DNA from: JBDLSY01 sp041170585
Lineage (GTDB): Bacteria; Pseudomonadota; Gammaproteobacteria; Burkholderiales; Burkholderiaceae_C
Length of the DNA stretch: 61,050 nt
Assembly: GCA_041170585.1 (NCBI GenBank)
Contig: JBEDNN010000023.1
Coordinates: forward strand, 1 to 61,050
Direction: 5' to 3'
The notes beneath the pieces are model-generated. The model made no database searches. It was given only the letters and a program-made list of their open reading frames with translations, and was not told the origin of the DNA. The stretch's first letter is position 1. Every line of letters starts with the position of its first letter. The position numbers and the translations under genes were made by a program. Of this stretch, positions 25,874 through 35,258 are shown in pieces.

Positions 25874-26248
25874 TTAATCTTGAATCGGTTTCGCTATACA
25901 GTGTAAAGGGTGTTGATTACTTTTAGCAAACATCAGTACTTGTTTAACTTTAGTCAAAGCAATATCTTGAGTATATATACCACAAACGGCTTGACCGTTT
26001 TCATGGACGGCTAACATAATTTCTATTGCTTCTTCTTGTTGCTTGCTAAAATATTTTTTTAATACTAATACTACAAAATCCATAGGTGTATAGTCATCAT
26101 TAATCAGTGATACTGTATAGTGAGCCGGCGGTTTTAATAATTCGTACTCATCTTCATACTCTAATAATTCAACACCATGACCTTCTTCGTCATAAAAGTA
26201 GGGTTGTTGGGCATTATTATTTTGATCGTTGTTGAAAATTTTATTCAT
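25874..26248 (-). CDS. clpS: ATP-dependent Clp protease adaptor ClpS
   Basis: A 124-residue adaptor that delivers N-degron substrates to ClpAP. The ClpS core is clear: YTVSLINDDYTPMDFVVLVL with the ligand-binding Asn-Asp-Asp, then HENGQAVCGIYTQDIALTKV. The N-terminal 40 residues are a flexible acidic arm, as expected. The usual neighbour clpA is missing; nrdA follows on the same strand. Confidence 0.95.
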   Translation of the reverse strand: MNKIFNNDQNNNAQQPYFYDEEGHGVELLEYEDEYELLKPPAHYTVSLINDDYTPMDFVVLVLKKYFSKQQEEAIEIMLAVHENGQAVCGIYTQDIALTKVKQVLMFAKSNQHPLHCIAKPIQD

Positions 26249-26609
26249 AATGATTAAATATGATTAAATATGTTTTATATAAATTGTTTAATATTAATAC
26301 AATGTAATATTAATACAATTATTAATACAATATATTTTTAATATTATTAGTATAATACATATTATATATTAATACTAATATATTAATACTAATATATTAA
26401 TACTAATATAGTTATAATAAAAAAGGGCAAAAATAATGATTTTGCCCATGATAATTATTAATTATTTTTAATATAATATATTTTAATATTGATTAATATA
26501 GGTAAATTAAATTATTATTTTATAATAAATAATGTGTTATATTATATATTATATATTATATATTATATATTATATATTGTTATACCTTATAGTATAAATA
26601 AACAAATTT
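26249..26609. repeat. Repeat-filled intergenic region between the thiolase gene and clpS
   Basis: This 361-base gap has no gene. It holds TA-rich repeats (units such as tactaatatatta around 26365-26410, and tatattatat around 26541-26578) and the hairpin listed separately at 26417-26447. Any clpS promoter would lie in the half nearer 26249. Confidence 0.7.
26417..26447 (-). terminator. Rho-independent terminator for the thiolase gene
   Basis: On the minus strand GGGCAAAA (26447-26440) and TTTTGCCC (26432-26425) form a perfect 8-bp stem followed by TTTTTTATTAT. Confidence 0.85.
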
Positions 26610-27800
26610 TTATATCATCTCAATGGCCAAAGCAACCGCTTCGCCACCACCAATACACAAAGTAGCAATACCTGTTTTACCACTTGTTTGACGCAATGCA
26701 CCAATAAGCGTGGTTAAAATACGCGCTCCACTCGCACCAATTGGGTGTCCTAAAGCACAAGCACCGCCATGAATATTCACTTGTTGATGAGGAATGTTTA
26801 ACTCATGCATCAGTGCCATAGTTACAGTTGCAAAGGCCTCATTAATTTCCCATAAATCGACCTGGCTTTTGTCCCAACCTGCTTTAGCCAGTACTTTATT
26901 GACTGCACCCAGTGGGGCAGTTGTAAACCATTCTGGATCTTGGGCATGGGTTGCATGTGAAACAATTTTTGCTAATGGTTTTAAGCCTTTAGCCTGTGCC
27001 GTACTGGCACGCATTAATACTAAAGCAGCAGCACCATCACTAATACTACTGGCATTGGCAGCAGTGATTGTGCCGTCTTTTTTAAATGCAGGGCGTAGAC
27101 TTGGAATTTTTTCTAGTTTGGCTTTTAACGGCTGTTCATCTTTGTCTATAGTAATATCGCCGGTTTTGGATTTTAATATAACGGGAGCAATTTCCCACTG
27201 AAAATGGCCTTCGTGGGTTGCAGTAACGGCACGTTGAGTGCTGGTGATAGCAAAGGTATCTTGTGCTTCACGTGTAAAACCGTATTTTTCATTACATTTT
27301 TCAGCAAATACACCCATAGCAGTACCACGGGAATACGCATCTTCTAGGCCATCCATTGCCATGTGGTCATAAACCGTCGTTGCACCGTAACGGTAGCCCT
27401 TACGAGAATTTAACATTAAGTGCGGTGCATTGGTCATTGATTCCATACCACCTGAAATTAACACATCTGCACTGCCTGCAACAAGCATATCGTGTGCCAA
27501 CATCACTGATTTTAAACCTGCACCGCACATTTTACTTAAAGTAACCGCACCTGCCGTATGGGGTAAGCCAGCAGCTAAAGCAGCTTGTCTTGCGGGAGCT
27601 TGACCTTGTCCTGCCATTAGGCAATTACCAAAAATCACTTCATCTATACTATGAGAATCAATACCTGCACGTTCAACGGCTGCACGAATAGCGATTGCCC
27701 CTAACTCAACAGCAGTTGTATTGGTAAAATCGCCTAGCATACCTCCTATAGGGGTACGTGCAGCAGAAACGATAACGATAGGGTCAGTGATATGGTTCAT
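26610..27800 (-). CDS. Acetyl-CoA C-acetyltransferase (thiolase)
   Basis: A 396-residue type II biosynthetic thiolase. The start is placed at ATG 27800 (MNHITDPIVIVSAARTPIGG) where the family begins, although the frame is open for 11 more codons. The nucleophilic Cys lies in SKMCGAGLKSVM, the active-site His in GGACALGHPIGASGARI, and the second Cys region in ATLCIGGGEAVALAI. It condenses two acetyl-CoA or cleaves acetoacetyl-CoA; without phaB, hbd or fad genes nearby the direction cannot be judged. Confidence 0.93.
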   Translation of the reverse strand: MNHITDPIVIVSAARTPIGGMLGDFTNTTAVELGAIAIRAAVERAGIDSHSIDEVIFGNCLMAGQGQAPARQAALAAGLPHTAGAVTLSKMCGAGLKSVMLAHDMLVAGSADVLISGGMESMTNAPHLMLNSRKGYRYGATTVYDHMAMDGLEDAYSRGTAMGVFAEKCNEKYGFTREAQDTFAITSTQRAVTATHEGHFQWEIAPVILKSKTGDITIDKDEQPLKAKLEKIPSLRPAFKKDGTITAANASSISDGAAALVLMRASTAQAKGLKPLAKIVSHATHAQDPEWFTTAPLGAVNKVLAKAGWDKSQVDLWEINEAFATVTMALMHELNIPHQQVNIHGGACALGHPIGASGARILTTLIGALRQTSGKTGIATLCIGGGEAVALAIEMI

Positions 27801-28078
27801 AAATGTACAAAGAGGGTTATTGACGATAAACAAATACTTCGGTTAACTTTAAACTGAATTTTTAAAAAAATAGGAGCGACTTAAAAAATCTTAGCTTACT
27901 ATTTTACTCTAGCTTTTAGTTTAGCTATGAATGTTGATAGGTCATTTAGATAGAAGTTTTTAATCTGATTAACACTGTTAACTAATTAATTACAATAATA
28001 ATGACGAAAACAATTACGACAATAATTACAATATTAACTACAATAATTTACAATAATTTTTCAAATTAAAAACATAAT

Positions 28079-29020
28079 ATGCAAACAATATCAAAACTAA
28101 ACAACACCGTTCCAGCCTTGTCTATTAAGAGTGTTACCAAAGACTTCGCTACATTAAAAGCCCTAAAAGGGGTTGATTTAACCATTGCCCAAGGTGAATT
28201 TTTCGGTTTATTAGGCCCTAACGGGGCGGGTAAAACTACTTTAATTTCAATTATTGCGGGGCTTTCTACTGCATCAAGTGGTCAGGTTGCTGTGATGGGA
28301 CACAATGTACAGACTGATTTTCGTGCAGCACGACAATCTTTAGGTTTAGTACCGCAAGAATTGGTATTTGATCCTTTTTTTACAGTTAAAGAATTTTTGC
28401 GTAATCAGAGTGGTTACTTTGGTATTAAAAACAATGATGCTTGGATTGATGAAATGTTAGACGGTTTAGGGCTGACTGATAAAGCCCATACCAATATGCG
28501 TGCTTTATCAGGCGGTATGAAACGGCGGGTATTAATCGCACAAGCTTTGGTTCATAAGCCGCCTGTAATTGTATTAGATGAGCCTACTGCGGGTGTTGAT
28601 GTTGAATTGCGTCAAACCCTATGGAAATTTATTCGTAAATTGCATGCTAAAGGCCATACGATTGTATTAACCACGCATTATTTGGAAGAGGCAGAAGAGT
28701 TATGTGGCCGTATTGCATTATTACAACACGGTAAAATAGTTGCTTTAGATACAACTTCAAATTTATTAGGACAATGTTCAGGTTTACAGCTACTGCTACG
28801 AATTAATGGTAAATTGCCTGAAGTACTTCATTCATTATTAATGCAAGGTACTGGCAATACTGCTGGTGAACGTCTGCGTTTACGCTTAAGTCATTACGAT
28901 GCTGCAGCGGATATTTTAGCTGTTTTGCGTACTCATCAATTAGTCATTGATGAATTGGATATTCAACGCGCTGATTTGGAAGATGTTTTTTTACAAATTG
29001 TGGGCAGTAAAAATATATAA
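28079..29020 (+). CDS. ABC transporter ATP-binding protein (YadG/NodI-like)
   Basis: A 313-residue ATPase with Walker A GPNGAGKTT, a Q-loop in LVPQE, signature LSGGMKRR, Walker B VIVLDEPTAGVD, and H-loop TTHYLEEAE. After the ~225-residue ATPase domain there is a C-terminal extension typical of drug/polysaccharide ABC-2 exporters. The most likely partner is the permease at 16330-17100, now about 11 kb away on the opposite strand. The upstream gap 27834-28078 is AT-rich and must hold divergent promoters for this gene and the thiolase. Confidence 0.9.
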   Translation: MQTISKLNNTVPALSIKSVTKDFATLKALKGVDLTIAQGEFFGLLGPNGAGKTTLISIIAGLSTASSGQVAVMGHNVQTDFRAARQSLGLVPQELVFDPFFTVKEFLRNQSGYFGIKNNDAWIDEMLDGLGLTDKAHTNMRALSGGMKRRVLIAQALVHKPPVIVLDEPTAGVDVELRQTLWKFIRKLHAKGHTIVLTTHYLEEAEELCGRIALLQHGKIVALDTTSNLLGQCSGLQLLLRINGKLPEVLHSLLMQGTGNTAGERLRLRLSHYDAAADILAVLRTHQLVIDELDIQRADLEDVFLQIVGSKNI

Positions 29021-29164
29021 ATAGGCATTAAATAAGCGTTAAAGAAATATTAAGCAAACATTAAATAAACATTAAATAAATATTTAATTAAATATTAAAT
29101 AAGAATTAAATAAGAATTAAATAAAAGCTAAATTTAAAAATAATTTAAAAAAATAAATTTAAAA

Positions 29165-29192
29165 CTTGAAATAAAGCAATTGAACCTTAATT
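29165..29192 (+). promoter_or_regulatory. Candidate heat-shock (sigma-32) promoter of dnaK
   Basis: CTTGAAA (29165-29171) matches the sigma-32 -35 consensus. After 13 bases, CCTTAATT (29185-29192) partly matches CCCCATNT. It lies about 92 bases before the dnaK start. The -10 match is imperfect. Confidence 0.5.
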
Positions 29193-29283
29193 ATGGTTAT
29201 AAGCGACATTGTTTGCTAATTGTATTTACAGTTTGTTTTATTTTTAAATTAATTAATAATCATTAAATATCAAAGGATTCATT

Positions 29284-31203
29284 ATGGGACGTATTATTGG
29301 TATCGATTTAGGCACTACTAATTCATGTGTAGCAGTTTTAGAAGGTGGTGTACCCAAAGTAATTGACAACGCTGAAGGCGCGCGTACAACACCGTCCATT
29401 ATTGCCTATATGGAAGATGGCGAAATTAGAGTTGGCGCACCTGCGAAAAATCAAGCGGTGACTAATCCAAAAAATACTTTATATGCTGTTAAACGCTTAA
29501 TCGGCCGTAAGTTTATCGATAAAGAAGTACAAAAAGACATTGCCCACATGCCATATGGCATTGTACAAGCCGACAATGGCGATGCTTGGGTGTCTGTGCG
29601 TGACCAAAAACTGGCACCGCCGCAAATCAGTGCGGAAATTTTGCGTAAAATGAAAAAGGCAGCTGAAGATTATTTAGGTGAGGCCGTAACGGAAGCTGTT
29701 ATTACTGTACCCGCTTATTTTAATGATGCACAACGTCAAGCGACTAAAGATGCGGGACGTATTGCAGGTTTAGATGTTAAACGTATCATTAACGAGCCAA
29801 CGGCGGCGGCATTAGCCTTTGGTTTAGACAAATCTGAAAAAGGCGACCGTAAAATTGCTGTATATGATTTAGGTGGCGGTACGTTTGATGTGTCTATCAT
29901 CGAAATTGCTGATATGGATGGTGAAAAGCAGTTTGAAGTATTGTCTACTAATGGCGATACTTTTTTAGGCGGTGAAGATTTTGACCAACGTATTATTAAC
30001 CATATTATTGCCGAATTTAAAAAAGAACAAGGCGTTGATTTGTCTAAAGATATGATGGCTTTGCAACGCCTGAAAGATTCAGCAGAAAAAGCTAAAATCG
30101 AATTGTCATCTAGCCAACAAACAGAAATTAATTTGCCTTACATCACGATGGACGCATCAGGGCCTAAGCACTTGATGATGAAACTATCGCGTGCTAAATT
30201 AGAGAGTTTAGTAGAAGACTTAATTGAACGTAGTATTGCACCGTGTCGAATTGCTATTAAAGATTCAGGGATTAATCTTACTGATATTGATGATATTATT
30301 TTAGTCGGCGGTATGACCCGTATGCCTAAAGTCCAAGAGGCCGTCAAAGCGTTTTTTGGTAAAGAGCCGCGTAAAGATGTCAATCCAGATGAAGCCGTTG
30401 CCGCAGGTGCAGCCATTCAAGGCGGCGTATTGTCGGGTGACCGTACCGATGTTTTATTGTTAGATGTAACACCACTGTCTCTAGGTATTGAGACTATGGG
30501 CGGTGTTATGACTAAAATGATTAACAAAAATACGACTATTCCTACTAAATTTGCACAAGTTTACTCAACAGCTGACGACAATCAACCTGCTGTAACCGTT
30601 AAAGTATTCCAAGGTGAGCGTGAAATTGCTACGGGCAATAAGTTATTAGGCGAGTTTAATTTAGAAGGTATTCCACCCGCACCGCGTGGTACACCACAAA
30701 TTGAAGTGACTTTTGATATTGATGCTAACGGTATTCTGCACGTGTCGGCTAAAGACAAAGGAACAGGCAAAGAAAATAAAATTACCATTAAAGCGAATAG
30801 TGGATTATCTGAAGCTGAAATTGCGGCTATGGTTAAAGATGCTGAAGCCAACGCCGAAGAAGATAAAAAAGCCTTGGCCGTCGCTAAAGCACGTAATGAA
30901 GCCGATAGCCTGATTCATAGCACGAAAAAATCACTCAATGAACATGGCAGTAAAATTAGCGTTGAAGAAAAAACTGCGATTGAAGCTGCTTTGACTGAAT
31001 TAGAAAGTGTTGCAAAATCAGGTGATGTTGCGGAAATCACCGCTAAAATTGAAGTGTTGTCTACAGCATCGCAAAAATTGGGTGAGGCGGTTTACGCTGA
31101 AGCGGCGGCGGCCAGTGCAGCACAAGCTGATACAGAACCAACGGCCGCTAAACCACAAGATGACAATGTAGTTGATGCTGATTTTAAAGAAGTAAAACGT
31201 TAA
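29284..31203 (+). CDS. dnaK: Chaperone protein DnaK (Hsp70)
   Basis: A 639-residue Hsp70. It opens with RIIGIDLGTTNSCVAVLEGG, contains the phosphate-2 loop VYDLGGGTFDVSI and IILVGGMTRMPKVQ, the interdomain linker DVLLLDVTPLSLGIE, and ends with an Ala-rich tail and DADFKEVKR, which resembles the EEV-type bacterial tail. An AAGGA ribosome binding site precedes the ATG. grpE is not upstream. dnaJ is downstream, but separated by a MAPEG gene and azoR, which is unusual. Confidence 0.98.
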   Translation: MGRIIGIDLGTTNSCVAVLEGGVPKVIDNAEGARTTPSIIAYMEDGEIRVGAPAKNQAVTNPKNTLYAVKRLIGRKFIDKEVQKDIAHMPYGIVQADNGDAWVSVRDQKLAPPQISAEILRKMKKAAEDYLGEAVTEAVITVPAYFNDAQRQATKDAGRIAGLDVKRIINEPTAAALAFGLDKSEKGDRKIAVYDLGGGTFDVSIIEIADMDGEKQFEVLSTNGDTFLGGEDFDQRIINHIIAEFKKEQGVDLSKDMMALQRLKDSAEKAKIELSSSQQTEINLPYITMDASGPKHLMMKLSRAKLESLVEDLIERSIAPCRIAIKDSGINLTDIDDIILVGGMTRMPKVQEAVKAFFGKEPRKDVNPDEAVAAGAAIQGGVLSGDRTDVLLLDVTPLSLGIETMGGVMTKMINKNTTIPTKFAQVYSTADDNQPAVTVKVFQGEREIATGNKLLGEFNLEGIPPAPRGTPQIEVTFDIDANGILHVSAKDKGTGKENKITIKANSGLSEAEIAAMVKDAEANAEEDKKALAVAKARNEADSLIHSTKKSLNEHGSKISVEEKTAIEAALTELESVAKSGDVAEITAKIEVLSTASQKLGEAVYAEAAAASAAQADTEPTAAKPQDDNVVDADFKEVKR

Positions 31204-31247
31204 TGATTAATAGTTAATAGTTAATAATTAATAATTAATAGTTAATA

Positions 31248-31326
31248 GAATCAAGATTTTTAAGATTAAAGGATAAACAGGATTTAAAAAATCCTTAAAA
31301 TCTTTAAATTTTGAAAATCTTGATTC
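31248..31326. repeat. 79-bp long inverted repeat downstream of dnaK
   Basis: The outer arms GAATCAAGATTTT (31248-31260) and AAAATCTTGATTC (31314-31326) are perfect 13-mers. Inner segments (AAGATT, AAAGGAT, GGATTT against AAATCC, ATCCTT, AATCTT) extend the hairpin almost to the centre. The GGATT-type spacing resembles a short dispersed repeat known from many unrelated bacteria. It could terminate dnaK or be a mobile relic. Confidence 0.75.
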
Positions 31327-31345
31327 AGACTTTAGCTTTTAAATC

Positions 31346-31364
31346 TTGAGAAACATATTCTCAA
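31346..31364. other. Perfect 7-bp palindrome TTGAGAA-5-TTCTCAA
   Basis: TTGAGAA and TTCTCAA are separated by acata, immediately after the long hairpin and about 95 bases before the MAPEG gene. It may be an operator or a small hairpin; there is no T-run. Confidence 0.4.
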
Positions 31365-31458
31365 TAATTTTAAAAAAATTTATTAAATATAATATAAATA
31401 TATTATATTTATATTATATTATATTATATTATATTAAGGTATTAATTTTTTATACTCT

Positions 31459-31902
31459 ATGATTAACTATCATTTAATAATAACCCCTTTATATGCCAGT
31501 ATACTGTCTATTATCTTTGTTGGATTAAGTATTCAAGTGATTCGTTTACGCCGACGTTTAAAAATAAGTTTAGGTACTGATGAATATTCACTGGATAAAA
31601 ATTTTAAACAAGAAACCGATGGCCATCAACTAATATTGCGTGCCGTTCGTGTCCATGCTAACTTTTCCGAATATGTACCTTTGGTAATACTTTTAATGTT
31701 ATGCTCTGAAATGAGTGGAGCATCAGTTTGGCTATTACACAGTATAGGTATATTGTTATTAGTGGGACGAATATCACATGCTTACGGTGTCAGTCGCTTG
31801 AACGAAATATTTAAATACCGCGTACTGGGTATGGCAATGACATTTACATCTATTTTAGTGGCTGCTTTTTTTCTAATTATTAACTACTTTAGAGTAATGT
31901 AA
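31459..31902 (+). CDS. MAPEG family (YecN-like) membrane protein
   Basis: A 147-residue protein with four hydrophobic segments (about 8-28, 72-90, 93-110, 120-142). The MAPEG signature is visible in RAVRVHANFSEYVPLVILLM. Eukaryotic relatives act on glutathione and eicosanoids; bacterial YecN-type members are of unknown function. It lies between dnaK and azoR on the same strand. Its neighbourhood (chaperones, azoreductase) would suit an electrophile or redox stress role, but this is inference. Confidence 0.85.
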   Translation: MINYHLIITPLYASILSIIFVGLSIQVIRLRRRLKISLGTDEYSLDKNFKQETDGHQLILRAVRVHANFSEYVPLVILLMLCSEMSGASVWLLHSIGILLLVGRISHAYGVSRLNEIFKYRVLGMAMTFTSILVAAFFLIINYFRVM

Positions 31903-32034
31903 ACAATATAAATAATATAAACTAATATAAATTTACTGTAAATACGTATATTGTATTTAATATAAAAATATAAAGATATAATCTCATAAGTAGCTAAAAG
32001 CTACAAACATATAACCTTATAAATATTACATACT

Positions 32035-32643
32035 ATGAATATTCTCCATTTAGACTCATCGCCGCAAGCATTAAGTACGTCAGTATCTCGTCAATTATCA
32101 AGTGCTGCCGTTGCACGCTTACACGTTAAGTATCCAAATAGTACGGTGGTATACCGTGATTTAGCAACAGATGCACCTGCACACTTAACATCGGCTGATT
32201 TGGCTGGGGCATTTAGCCCAGTAGAGCAGTGGAGCGAGGCAACCAAAGCAGTGATGGTGATTAATGACGTAATTTTAAATGAGTTTCAAAATGCTGATGT
32301 CATTGTCATTGGCGTTCCAATGTATAACTTTAGTACGCCGTCTAGTTTAAAATCTTGGATTGACCGCGTTGCCCGCGTCGGTGTTACATTCAGATATACC
32401 GATAAAGGTGTTGAGGGTTTAGTTAAAGGCAAGTCGGTAGTCATTTTATCTAGCCGTGGTGGTTTTTATGCAGACACTGCTTATGGAGCGGGTTTAGACC
32501 ATCAAGAAAAATATTTACAAGATTTTTTTGCGTTTTTAGGCATTACAGACTGCACACGCATTCGTGCAGAAGGCACAAGTATGGGTGAATCTGTTAAAAC
32601 AAACAGTATCAATGGGGCGTTGGCACAAATTTTAGCCTTGTAG
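32035..32643 (+). CDS. azoR: FMN-dependent NADH:quinone/azo reductase
   Basis: A 202-residue flavodoxin-fold enzyme of the AzoR/NQO family that reduces quinones and azo compounds with NADH. The FMN-binding start is LHLDSSPQALSTSVSRQLS, followed by IGVPMYNFSTPSSLKSWIDRV and ILSSRGGFY. The length matches AzoR (about 200). It sits between the MAPEG gene and dnaJ, breaking the usual dnaK-dnaJ pair. Confidence 0.93.
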   Translation: MNILHLDSSPQALSTSVSRQLSSAAVARLHVKYPNSTVVYRDLATDAPAHLTSADLAGAFSPVEQWSEATKAVMVINDVILNEFQNADVIVIGVPMYNFSTPSSLKSWIDRVARVGVTFRYTDKGVEGLVKGKSVVILSSRGGFYADTAYGAGLDHQEKYLQDFFAFLGITDCTRIRAEGTSMGESVKTNSINGALAQILAL

Positions 32644-32787
32644 TCAATAGCGATATAAAACTACTGGGTTTATATTGTTTTTACTGTTAAATTATTTATA
32701 TTTTATAGTTCATACTTTATTGCTCATTCATTTTTCATTTTTATTATTCATTTTTCATTTATTAGTATTAGATAGCAGGTAAATATT

Positions 32788-33897
32788 ATGGCAAAGCGCG
32801 ATTTTTACGAAACATTGGGTGTAGGTAAAGCAGCTACTGAAGATGAAATTAAAAAAGCTTATCGCAAAAAAGCGATGAAATATCACCCAGACCGTAATCC
32901 AAATAACCCGCAAGCCGAAGCACAGTTTAAAGAAGCCAAAGAAGCTTACGAAATGTTATCGGATAACAATAAGCGTGCCGCTTATGACCGCCATGGTCAT
33001 GCTGCTTTTGAGCAACAAACGAGTGGCGGTGCTGGCTATCATGGCAGTGCAAGTGATATTTTTAATGAAATATTTGGTAATCGCCGTCAGCAACAATCGC
33101 GCGGGCCACAAATGTATCAAGGTGAAGATATGCGCTACCGCATGGATATTACCTTGGAAGAGGCTGCAACAGGGATTTTAAAAAGTATTGTAATTCCCAG
33201 TTGGGATAACTGTACGCCTTGCAAAGGGACTGGGGCAAAACCTGGTACTCAACCACAAACATGCACTACTTGTCGTGGTCATGGGGTTGTACGTATGCAG
33301 CAAGGTTTTTTTATGACTGAACAGACTTGTCCACGCTGCCACGGTTCTGGTACGATTATTACTGACCCGTGTACGTCGTGTAATGGACACGGAAAAACTA
33401 AACGCAATAAAACTTTAGAGGTAGATATTCCACAAGGCATTGATGAAGGTATGCGAATTCGTTCTACAGGGCATGGTGAACCTGGTGTTAATGGCGGTCC
33501 TTCAGGTGATTTATATGTAGAAGTTCATATTAAAGAGCATACTATTTTTAAACGCGATGGCGATAATTTACATTGTGAAGTACCGATTAGTTTTGTACAA
33601 GCAGCTTTAGGTGGTGATATTGAAGTCCCTACTTTAACAGGAAAAGGCGAAGTTAATTTAGCAGAAGGCACACAACATGGCAAACAAATACGTGTACGTG
33701 GTAAAGGCATTAAAGGTGTTAGATCATCAGTCCCTGGAGACTTATACTGCCATATTGCCGTAGAAGTACCTGTACGCTTAAGTGATGAGCAAAAGGAGTT
33801 ATTACGCAAATTAGATGTGAGTATCAAAGCGGGTGGCAATAAACATAATCCACAAGAACAAGGTTTTTTTGATAAAGTCAAAGGATTTTTTGCATAA
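32788..33897 (+). CDS. dnaJ: Chaperone protein DnaJ
   Basis: A 369-residue type I J-protein. The J domain carries HPD in KYHPDRNPNN. A short Gly/Phe region (about 76-105) is followed by four CxxCxGxG zinc motifs (CTPCKGTG, CTTCRGHG, CPRCHGSG, CTSCNGHG) and the substrate-binding domains. The ribosome binding site GCAGG precedes the ATG. It works with DnaK encoded 1.6 kb upstream. Confidence 0.97.
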   Translation: MAKRDFYETLGVGKAATEDEIKKAYRKKAMKYHPDRNPNNPQAEAQFKEAKEAYEMLSDNNKRAAYDRHGHAAFEQQTSGGAGYHGSASDIFNEIFGNRRQQQSRGPQMYQGEDMRYRMDITLEEAATGILKSIVIPSWDNCTPCKGTGAKPGTQPQTCTTCRGHGVVRMQQGFFMTEQTCPRCHGSGTIITDPCTSCNGHGKTKRNKTLEVDIPQGIDEGMRIRSTGHGEPGVNGGPSGDLYVEVHIKEHTIFKRDGDNLHCEVPISFVQAALGGDIEVPTLTGKGEVNLAEGTQHGKQIRVRGKGIKGVRSSVPGDLYCHIAVEVPVRLSDEQKELLRKLDVSIKAGGNKHNPQEQGFFDKVKGFFA

Positions 33898-34056
33898 ATA
33901 TTAAAATAATGTATAAAAAATTAACAATTCTGTATCAATACTGTATTTTAGTGAAATAAATATATGTACAATGAAGACAGCTAGATTATTGACTTAACTT
34001 CTAATCTAGTTTACCTAGGTTATTTAATATCAAAATAATATCAAAAAGGCTTTATC

Positions 34057-35001
34057 GTGATAAAAACATTAAATATCACCAAAATAATTGGTGTAACTAC
34101 TTTACTTTTTTCTTTATCTATGCAAAATGCTTATGCTGATAGAATATCTTCAACAACAAAAGAAGGTATTACTACACTTGAAATTGGATGTGTAGTTACG
34201 GTGCAAAAACCTACTTGTAACACAGATGAAAGACATATACTTCCTGCTGCTAATGATTATGGAAACTTTACTTTACAACCTAATGAAACACTTGAAATTA
34301 GCATCATTAATCCAAATTCAAAAAAAATAGGATTTTTAGCAGATGTTGAAGTTAAAGGATATATGAGTGATGATAAAGGAAAAGATAATATTGTAACAAT
34401 TTCAACACTACGAAGCATTAGTAACTTTGCTTCACAAACACCAGTGATTGTAAAAAATAATTTTTCAAAAAAAGTAAAAGTTTTTATTACTGTTAATAAT
34501 TTAATAATAGATACTTCACCATCTTTGATGAAAAAAGCACAAATAAAAGTACTTGCTAAAACTTCTTTTCAAGAGAATTACACAACAAAAGATCAGTGGG
34601 AAAAAAATATGCCTGAGGCAATAAAAACGGCTAAAGAATATGGCTTTCCTCAACCATATGGATGCACAGTAAACGTAGTTAACGAACAATGTATTGTCCC
34701 ATTTATGTATCCTCTTAAAAGAGGAGAGTCCGTTAATGTAATTATAAATTTTGATTCTAATCTACCCAAAAATGCCAAAGCAGACTGGCAACTCTCTGGT
34801 ATATATTATGATAATGGTAATGCTATTGCCACAACATTATCAACAGTACAAACAAGTCATAAAAATGAAGTAAAAACGTTTAGAAATAACACGGGTACAA
34901 CACTTTATGTATCTCCAAAAATTATTAATTTTATGCATAAAGATGCGTTAACTACTAAATCTCAAGTAACCATTAACTTTGTACCTGATTTTAAAAAATG
35001 A
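34057..35001 (+). CDS. Secreted protein with two C-x8-C beta modules, unknown family
   Basis: I do not recognise this 314-residue protein. A signal peptide is clear: basic N-terminus, hydrophobic core at about 10-22, and AYA cleavage near residue 27. The mature part falls into two similar halves. Each starts with a Gly-Cys and a second Cys nine positions later (C45/C54 and C203/C212), followed by alternating hydrophobic strand patterns (TLQPNETLEISII; PLKRGESVNVIINF) and ending in short beta-type strands. These are the only four cysteines, so each pair probably forms a disulfide in the periplasm or outside. The next gene carries one copy of the same module. The GTG start is open; codons are AT-rich. 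Confidence 0.65.
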   Translation: MIKTLNITKIIGVTTLLFSLSMQNAYADRISSTTKEGITTLEIGCVVTVQKPTCNTDERHILPAANDYGNFTLQPNETLEISIINPNSKKIGFLADVEVKGYMSDDKGKDNIVTISTLRSISNFASQTPVIVKNNFSKKVKVFITVNNLIIDTSPSLMKKAQIKVLAKTSFQENYTTKDQWEKNMPEAIKTAKEYGFPQPYGCTVNVVNEQCIVPFMYPLKRGESVNVIINFDSNLPKNAKADWQLSGIYYDNGNAIATTLSTVQTSHKNEVKTFRNNTGTTLYVSPKIINFMHKDALTTKSQVTINFVPDFKK

Positions 35002-35068
35002 AAATAAAATATCAGTATTTAATTTATTAATATTTTATTTAGCAAGGTATTTTTTACATAAAAAATTA

Positions 35069-35180
35069 GGCATTGCCATTTTAGTATGGTTAAGATGTAA
35101 TTTTTTAAAACTTTTCTAGCATAAATAAGACTTATTTAAGATAAATAATACAAAAAATTATTATGACTGCTAAATGTTGT
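35069..35180 (+). mobile_element. MITE-like element, degenerate copy 2 (about 112 bp)
   Basis: The left end GGCATTGCCATTTTAGTATGGTTAAG matches the family with a few changes. The right end is eroded. Flanks aaaaatta (35061-35068) and aagaatta (35181-35188) match at 7 of 8 positions, suggesting an old insertion. It separates the two secreted-protein genes. Confidence 0.65.
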
Positions 35181-35258
35181 AAGAATTAACATCTTAATTA
35201 TATAAAATAATAACACCGTAGTTTATATTAAACACATCATTTAACAATCAAAAATATC

